DNA of 64,000 nucleotides from positions 1-64,000 of the forward strand of contig JAFLZV010000004.1 in the NCBI GenBank assembly GCA_029785375.1. Direction: 5' to 3'. The stretch comes from Nitrososphaerota archaeon. Lineage in GTDB: Archaea; Thermoproteota; Nitrososphaeria; Nitrososphaerales; Gagatemarchaeaceae. The translations under genes and the position numbers were made by a program. The notes beneath the pieces are model-generated. The model worked only from the letters and a program-made list of their open reading frames with translations, had not been told where the DNA came from and did no database searches. Within the stretch, counting starts at the first letter, position 1, and the number at the start of each line of letters is the position of its first letter. Below, in pieces: positions 59,834 to 64,000 of the stretch.

Positions 59834-61792
59834 CTACCATACGCCGACTTTCGCCGCGGGCTTTTCGCCGCGCCTAGGCGGGAAGGCGCTGTCGAACGCC
59901 GGATGGTTCATGGCTGGTATCTCCGCCCTCTGCTTTCCAAGGGAGTGGGGGTCGATGGTGGTCCTCCTTCTGACCTCCTCCACGGTAATGACCTGTTTCC
60001 AGACCTGGGCGTAAGAGACGAAAAAGCGCTGCTCGGGGGTCATGCCGTCCTTCTTCCCGGGGCGCTTCGATCCCGCCAGCCTGCCCTGGAGGGCCTCGTA
60101 TGCAAGGCTCACCCCTCCGAGATCGGCTATGTTCTCTCCGAGGGTGAGTTCGCCGTTGCCGTGTAGCCCGGGAAGGACCTGGACCGAGCTGTAGGTCTTG
60201 ACCACCCCCTGCGCCCTCTTATCGAACTCCTTCTTGTCTGTAGACGTCCACCAGTCCCTGAGGTTCCCCTTCGCGTCGTACCTCCTCCCCTGGTCATCAT
60301 AGCCGTGGGTGATTTCATGGCCGATGACCACGCCGATTGCTCCATAGTTCACAGCGTCTTCGGCCGTTTGATCGAAGAACGGAGGCTGGAGTATCCCGGC
60401 CGGGAACACTATTTCGTTCATGGTCGGCTCGAAGTAGGCGTTCACAGTAGGGGGGCTCATCTGCCACTCCTCCCTGTCCACAGGTCCCCCGACCCTCCCT
60501 GCCTGCCTGTCGAACTCGAACTCCGAAGCCCTGAGGACGTTCCCCAGGAGGTCAGCGGGGTCGACCCTTACAGACGAGTAGTCGCGGAACTTCTGAGGGT
60601 GCCCTATCTTTACCCTGAAGGTCCGGAACTTCTCGAGGGCGAGCTGGCGGGTCTGCTCGGACATCCAGGGTAGCCCCTCCAACCTCTTTGTGAACACGCT
60701 CCTCAGGTCGTCGACCAGTGTGACAGCCCTCCGCCTTGCTTCCTCGGGGAAGTGCTCGTCAACGAAGAGCTTCCCAAGGGCCTCCCCCAGGAGGCTGTCG
60801 ACCAGCCTGACGGAACGCTTCCACCTCGGCTCGGGCTTCTTCTGTCCCGTGACCTTCCTGTTGAAGAAGTCGAAGTTCTCCCTCTCCACGGCGGCGTGCA
60901 GGTAAGGAGCGGACGTGTGAAGGACGCACCAACACAGATAGGCCTTCAGGTCCTCCGGATCAGAGTCCTTGATGAGGCCGTCGACTGCCTTGAGGAACTC
61001 GGGCTGGCGGACCACTATGTGCGGCACTGCGGGTACCCCTGAGGCGTCGAGGAACTTCCTGACGGAGAGGTTCGGATAGTCCGACCCGAGGCTGGCGATG
61101 GCCTCCCGGTTGTAGTTCTTCTCGCTGTCTCTCAGCTCTGTCCTCGTCCTGCTGGCCTTGGCCAGAGCGGTCTCGACGCGCAGTACCCGCTCAGCCCAGT
61201 CTTTGGCTCGGTTTCGCGGCAGCCCCTTCAGGACGAACATCCGGGCGACGTGCTCTCGGTACTGGCGGCGGAGTTTCCGAAATGTCCCAGACAGGTAGTA
61301 GTCCCTGTCGGGCAGGGAAAGTCCCCCCTGCTGTAGATAGAAGGCATAGACCCCACTGTCCTTCTCGTCAGGCCCCGAATAGGTTCCGAACAAGGGTTCG
61401 ATGTACATCCGGTGAAGCTGGGACACGACCCTGACGGCGTCATGGGCCGACCCTATCCCTTCTGCGAGCCCCCACATCTTTTCGATGGGGCTGAACTTGA
61501 GGGCCTCGATCCTCCTGGTGTCCATGGCGGACCTGTAGAAGTCTCCCACCAGGGCTGAGACCGGGTCAGCTCTGCCCGCTTTGCTGAGTTGGGAGCACCT
61601 CTCTGCTATCCTCTTCAGTCGGAGGAGGTTCGCCTCGTCCACCTCGTTGAAGGTCCCATACCTAGACTTGTCCGGGGGGAGCGGGTGGGTCTTGATCCAT
61701 CGTCCGGTTGCGTATCGGTAGAAGTCCCTTCGTGGGTCTGCCTTTCGGTCCATGTAGCTGACCGAGAATTTCGGGTTTCTGGAGGAAGCCAA
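59834..61792 (-). CDS. M13-family zinc metallopeptidase (PepO/neprilysin-like)
   Basis: A 652-residue enzyme, normal for soluble M13 peptidases. Substrate strand is VNAYFEPTMNEIVFPAGILQ, zinc motif VVIGHEITHGYDDQG (HExxH), and third ligand with Asp in GENIADLGGVSLAYEAL. There is no signal peptide, so it is probably cytoplasmic. TTG 61792 follows a TATA-like gtttaacat on the minus strand by about 34 nt; ATG 61753 is an alternative. Confidence 0.93.
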   Translation of the reverse strand: MASSRNPKFSVSYMDRKADPRRDFYRYATGRWIKTHPLPPDKSRYGTFNEVDEANLLRLKRIAERCSQLSKAGRADPVSALVGDFYRSAMDTRRIEALKFSPIEKMWGLAEGIGSAHDAVRVVSQLHRMYIEPLFGTYSGPDEKDSGVYAFYLQQGGLSLPDRDYYLSGTFRKLRRQYREHVARMFVLKGLPRNRAKDWAERVLRVETALAKASRTRTELRDSEKNYNREAIASLGSDYPNLSVRKFLDASGVPAVPHIVVRQPEFLKAVDGLIKDSDPEDLKAYLCWCVLHTSAPYLHAAVERENFDFFNRKVTGQKKPEPRWKRSVRLVDSLLGEALGKLFVDEHFPEEARRRAVTLVDDLRSVFTKRLEGLPWMSEQTRQLALEKFRTFRVKIGHPQKFRDYSSVRVDPADLLGNVLRASEFEFDRQAGRVGGPVDREEWQMSPPTVNAYFEPTMNEIVFPAGILQPPFFDQTAEDAVNYGAIGVVIGHEITHGYDDQGRRYDAKGNLRDWWTSTDKKEFDKRAQGVVKTYSSVQVLPGLHGNGELTLGENIADLGGVSLAYEALQGRLAGSKRPGKKDGMTPEQRFFVSYAQVWKQVITVEEVRRRTTIDPHSLGKQRAEIPAMNHPAFDSAFPPRRGEKPAAKVGVW

Positions 61793-61900
61793 AGCGAGTC
61801 CTTAGGGGGTGAAGAGGGGCATGTTAAACCGTTGGCCTTCCGCGCAAGGGGCGCCCCGCACCGGAGAGCTCAAATCAGATAGGAGGGGCCTTGAGAGCCA

Positions 61901-62347
61901 TTGAACGAGAGCCCTGTCACGGCGTTCGACTCCAGAAGGTGGGGGGTCGGCGGCGTCGCCTCTGTAGTGGTGCTCCTGGCGCTGGGAGCGTCGCTGTTCG
62001 TATATGGATTGGAAGTCAGGTCGACGGGGCTCCAAGTGCTTGGGTCGGTATGCCTGGTGGGCGGGGTGGCCGTGTTCGCCGTCAAACTCGGCGAAGAGAT
62101 ACGTCCTGCTACGGCCAAATGGGATATCGTGGGCGAGGCAGGAGAGGTCGTTAGAGAGGTCGGCGCTGGAAGGAAGGGCGTCGCAAGGGTGCGGTCGGAG
62201 CAGTGGACTTGTATGAGCAAAGACCTGCTGATGCCTGGAACCAAAATCAGGGTGGTCCGGGTAGAGGGCCTTGTGGCTTGGGTCGAAAGGGTCGATGACG
62301 CGACCACCCTCAAGGCCGGCTCGGGGTTCGAGCCCCGAGGAGCCTGA
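61901..62347 (+). CDS. NfeD-like membrane protein with OB-fold domain
   Basis: A 148-residue protein. Two helices (about 17-37, GGVASVVVLLALGASLFVYG, and 43-62) are followed by a soluble NfeD-type OB domain (about 88-125): GRKGVARVRSEQWTCMSKDL then GTKIRVVRVEGLVAWVERVD. NfeD proteins partner with stomatin-like proteins in membrane quality control; no stomatin gene is visible here. TTG 61901 is the assumed start. A palindromic CTCGGGG/CCCCGAG hairpin lies in its last codons. Confidence 0.72.
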   Translation: MNESPVTAFDSRRWGVGGVASVVVLLALGASLFVYGLEVRSTGLQVLGSVCLVGGVAVFAVKLGEEIRPATAKWDIVGEAGEVVREVGAGRKGVARVRSEQWTCMSKDLLMPGTKIRVVRVEGLVAWVERVDDATTLKAGSGFEPRGA

Positions 62348-62442
62348 CCATCCTGTCTCCAACAGTCAGACGGCGGCAGACTGCCGCCGGAAGACCTCGA
62401 CTTCGGCGTACGTGGAAGGCTGTTCCATCGGGTCATGGACAG

Positions 62443-62452
62443 ACTTTAACTA
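62443..62452 (+). promoter_or_regulatory. TATA box of the 58-residue protein gene
   Basis: actttaacta, centred about 27 nt before ATG 62475, would start the transcript at the start codon. Confidence 0.55.
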
Positions 62453-62474
62453 AGGTCGGCCTCTCGCCCAAGGC

Positions 62475-62651
62475 ATGCCTCGAATCGAACTGTATGAAGG
62501 GTCACAGAAGGTCGCCGACATCGGCCTCCCTGAAAAGAAGTTCTCGACCGGCTCCGTGGGGTACTGGGCGACCCAGAAGGTCGAGATAAACGGGAAGCGG
62601 TACCAGGCTCAGTTCCAACTCGTCGAAGTAGGGTCCAAGAACAAAGCGTAA
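62475..62651 (+). CDS. 58-residue small protein, leaderless
   Basis: ATG 62475 opens a 58-codon frame: MPRIELYEGSQKVADIGLPE, then FSTGSVGYWATQKVEINGKR, then AQFQLVEVGSKNKA, stop at 62649. Strand-like segments alternate with turns, consistent with a small beta fold. The precise TATA-to-ATG spacing and protein-like composition argue it is real despite its size. Similar small proteins occur, to my recollection, in Nitrososphaeria, but I cannot confirm this. Function unknown. Confidence 0.7.
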   Translation: MPRIELYEGSQKVADIGLPEKKFSTGSVGYWATQKVEINGKRYQAQFQLVEVGSKNKA

Positions 62652-62669
62652 GCGAAGTCTCTCCCGGCT

Positions 62670-63207
62670 GTGAAAGCTGGGCGGACGCGGCTCTGGGACC
62701 GGAGCTACGGGAAGGAGATACTCGGGGCGGAAGGGAAGACCCTGCACGCTGAGAAGTACAGGGCCCACGGACTGAAGGGCTGTGGAGACGTTCGTGGAGT
62801 TCGGGCCCGCTTTTGTCAAGCTCGGACAGCTCCTTTCCGTCGGGCCCGACGTGCTTCCGGAGCCCTGCATGGATGAGTTCACCAGGATTCAGGACGAGGT
62901 TCCCCCGGCCCCCTTGGAAGAGGTCAGGCCGATCATCGAAGCGGATTTGGGGCCCATCGACGGCGTCTTCGACTCCGACGAGTCGGCCATCTCAGGGGCG
63001 AGCCTCGGACAGGTGTACGGGGCACGCTACGAGGGGGAGGATGTAGTGGTCAAAGTCAACAGGTCGGGGATCCGAGAAGTGGTGTCTGTCGACGTCAAGG
63101 CCCTTAAGAGGCTCGTTCCCCCTTTGGCGAGGCTCATCGACGGGGGGTCGAGGGTGTTCGCCCCCAGGCGACCTCTGTGGTGCAGGCACTATATCCTGTC
63201 AGGGTGA
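62670..63207 (+). pseudogene. decayed UbiB/ABC1-family kinase-like gene, N-terminal part only
   Basis: YGKEILGAEGKTLHAEKYRA matches the segment before the first conserved block, in one frame. From about 62780 VETFVEFGPAFVKLGQLLSV, FTRIQDEVPPAPLEEVRPII, AISGASLGQVYGARYEGEDV and VVKVNRSGIREVVSVDVKAL continue in another. After LIDGG the frame is lost again and stops at 63207. The kinase-like core with the DFG-type motif is absent. Intact homologues exceed 450 residues. Two frame changes and the loss of more than half of the gene mark it as dead. Confidence 0.8.
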
Positions 63208-63241
63208 CCGTCTTCGGACGGGGGCAATCCGCTACAGATGC

Positions 63242-63499
63242 CTATCGAGGCGGCGCGGGTGTGGAAACCTGTCGTCCCGCCCTGGGCCAGTTGCCGCCCA
63301 GGATGATCAGCAACCCGACCACGGCGACCACCGCGCCCACGTAGATGTAGGTGGGGTCTCCGGTCATGTAGCTCCCTGGGATGTACCCTTCTCCCTGCAG
63401 AGAGAAGACTGCCCCGATGAGCACGACCATTATCCCCAATGTCGAAAAGCCGACCTTGCGCCCGTTCACGATATCTCTTCCTCTGGTGTCCCCTGACAC
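63242..63499 (-). CDS. small two-helix membrane protein
   Basis: An 85-residue protein with two helices (FSTLGIMVVLIGAVFSLQG and YIYVGAVVAVVGLLIILGG) separated by an outside loop GYIPGSYMTGDPT. Its GTG start is 1 nt after the stop of the BNR-repeat gene, so it is co-transcribed. No family recognised. Confidence 0.6.
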   Translation of the reverse strand: MSGDTRGRDIVNGRKVGFSTLGIMVVLIGAVFSLQGEGYIPGSYMTGDPTYIYVGAVVAVVGLLIILGGNWPRAGRQVSTPAPPR

Positions 63500-63500
63500 A

Positions 63501-64000
63501 TCACGCAGAAGATACAGAAACCGACAGTATCGGGGGGAGGCCGTCCGCTATCCTCTCCCATTTGTTACCTTGGTCCCTGCTGGCGAACAACTGGCCGGTC
63601 GTGGAACCGAAGTACAGGCCACAAGGCTCTCCCTGGTCTGTCACCATCGCGTCCCTCAACACGGTGAAGTATGACGTTTTGGGGATGCCTGAATCCAACT
63701 TGCTCCACTCCTTCCCTCCGTTGTCCGTCGCCCAGACCGCGAATTGTCCTCCCAGAGGTATCCTGGAGAAATCGCCCTCGAGTGGCGCGAGGTAAAACCG
63801 CTCAGGCTCGTTCGCGTCCACGGCGGCAGGGAATCCGAAGCGGGACGGAAGGTTGTTCCGGATGTCCTTCCAGTCGTCTCCCGCGTCGTCGCTCCTGTAG
63901 ACCCCGGTGTGATTCTGCTGGAAAATCGTGTCGGGCTTTGACTGGTTGATGGCCAGCTTGTGTACGCACGTGCCGAACTCGGGGTACTTCTCCGGCTGAA
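63501..64000 (-). CDS. BNR/sialidase-like repeat protein, 5' end cut by window edge
   Basis: The open frame continues off the right edge (166 codons visible). Repeated Asp-box-like motifs are present: YRSDDAGDDWKDI, WATDNGGKEWSKL and FASRDQGNKWERI, each in a four-stranded blade, as in sialidase/YCF48/VPS10-type beta-propellers. Other strongly patterned parts are GTCVHKLAINQSKPDTIFQQ, NHTGVYRS and YFTVLRDAMVTD. No signal can be seen because the start is missing. Such proteins bind ligands or sugars, or act as assembly factors; no enzyme residue is evident. Confidence 0.85.
   Translation of the reverse strand, partial: QPEKYPEFGTCVHKLAINQSKPDTIFQQNHTGVYRSDDAGDDWKDIRNNLPSRFGFPAAVDANEPERFYLAPLEGDFSRIPLGGQFAVWATDNGGKEWSKLDSGIPKTSYFTVLRDAMVTDQGEPCGLYFGSTTGQLFASRDQGNKWERIADGLPPILSVSVSSA

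Noticed and set aside
62320-62338. tRNA T-arm-like GGGGTTCGAGCCCC
   Set aside because: It is a perfect palindrome with a six-base loop, not a T-arm, no other tRNA arms fit, and it encodes the end of the NfeD-like protein.
1-64000. CRISPR arrays, insertion sequences, prophage or integrase genes
   Set aside because: No regularly spaced repeats, transposase or recombinase motifs were seen on either strand.

Overview
The window reads as a gene-dense, GC-rich chromosome segment of an archaeon. Diagnostic archaeal genes are a group II chaperonin (thermosome), transcription factor TFB, Nob1, aIF5A, SRP54, Pus10, ribosomal proteins L21e and L10e, RpoF (Rpb4), a DUF655 protein, KsgA/Dim1, TrmJ-like and Trm-G10-like RNA methyltransferases and Dph6. 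Many start codons, often GTG or TTG, lie about 25-30 nt downstream of a TATA-like box, as expected for leaderless archaeal transcripts. Several small proteins and the intron-bearing tRNAs resemble those of Nitrososphaeria/Thermoproteota. I see no ammonia-oxidation genes, so a non-ammonia-oxidising relative is my tentative reading; a marker-gene tree would settle it.

Layout. 1-2.7 kb: an amino-acid catabolic pair on the minus strand (class III aminotransferase, CoA-acylating semialdehyde dehydrogenase cut by the window edge) and a ribbon-helix-helix-like protein. 3-6.3 kb: thermosome, a double-RAM Lrp-like regulator and an ACT-type regulator. 6.5-9.4 kb: minus-strand hypotheticals and a HAD hydrolase. 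9.4-14.3 kb: the most distinctive region, with a PLP-enzyme/rhodanese fusion followed by an operon for a haem-b type membrane protein, AprB and AprA (adenylylsulfate reductase). 14.3-18.8 kb: DUF885 peptidase, two decayed genes (SAM methyltransferase, PEBP), aldo/keto reductase and an MBL hydrolase. 19-21.2 kb: membrane proteins, a winged-helix regulator and lipoate-protein ligase. 21.3-26.8 kb: ADP-forming acyl-CoA synthetase and two unrelated phosphoesterases. 26.9-31.5 kb: an ECF transporter (S component, fused double ATPase, EcfT) with a second EcfT paralogue tail-to-tail. 31.5-36.4 kb: peroxiredoxin and a complete biotin-dependent acyl-CoA carboxylase operon (BirA, carboxyltransferase, biotin carboxylase, BCCP).

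36.5-42.3 kb: intron-containing tRNA-His, a membrane protein built from a tandem duplication, membrane and hypothetical genes, an NAD-salvage pair (PncB-PncA), an M24 peptidase and a tRNA-Ala with an apparent variable-loop intron. 42.3-49.9 kb: MFS transporter, TFB, a decayed methyltransferase, Nob1, aIF5A, a secreted glycoprotein-like protein, HtrA protease, Dph6 and a truncated methyltransferase. 50-59.8 kb: an information-processing cluster (srp54, pus10, L21e, rpoF, DUF655, ksgA, trmJ-like, trmG10-like, methyltransferase, L10e), interrupted by an amino-acid permease. 59.8-64 kb: M13 metallopeptidase, NfeD-like protein, a 58-residue protein, a decayed UbiB gene, a small membrane protein and a BNR-repeat protein cut by the right edge.

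The genes suggest a heterotroph or mixotroph that degrades omega-amino acids and acyl-CoAs (aminotransferase, semialdehyde dehydrogenase, ADP-forming synthetase, carboxylase, lipoylation) and can move electrons between sulfite/APS and a membrane carrier. At least four genes are decayed and one more is truncated, three of these five being SAM methyltransferases; this suggests ongoing gene loss. No CRISPR array, insertion sequence, phage module or rRNA gene was seen.
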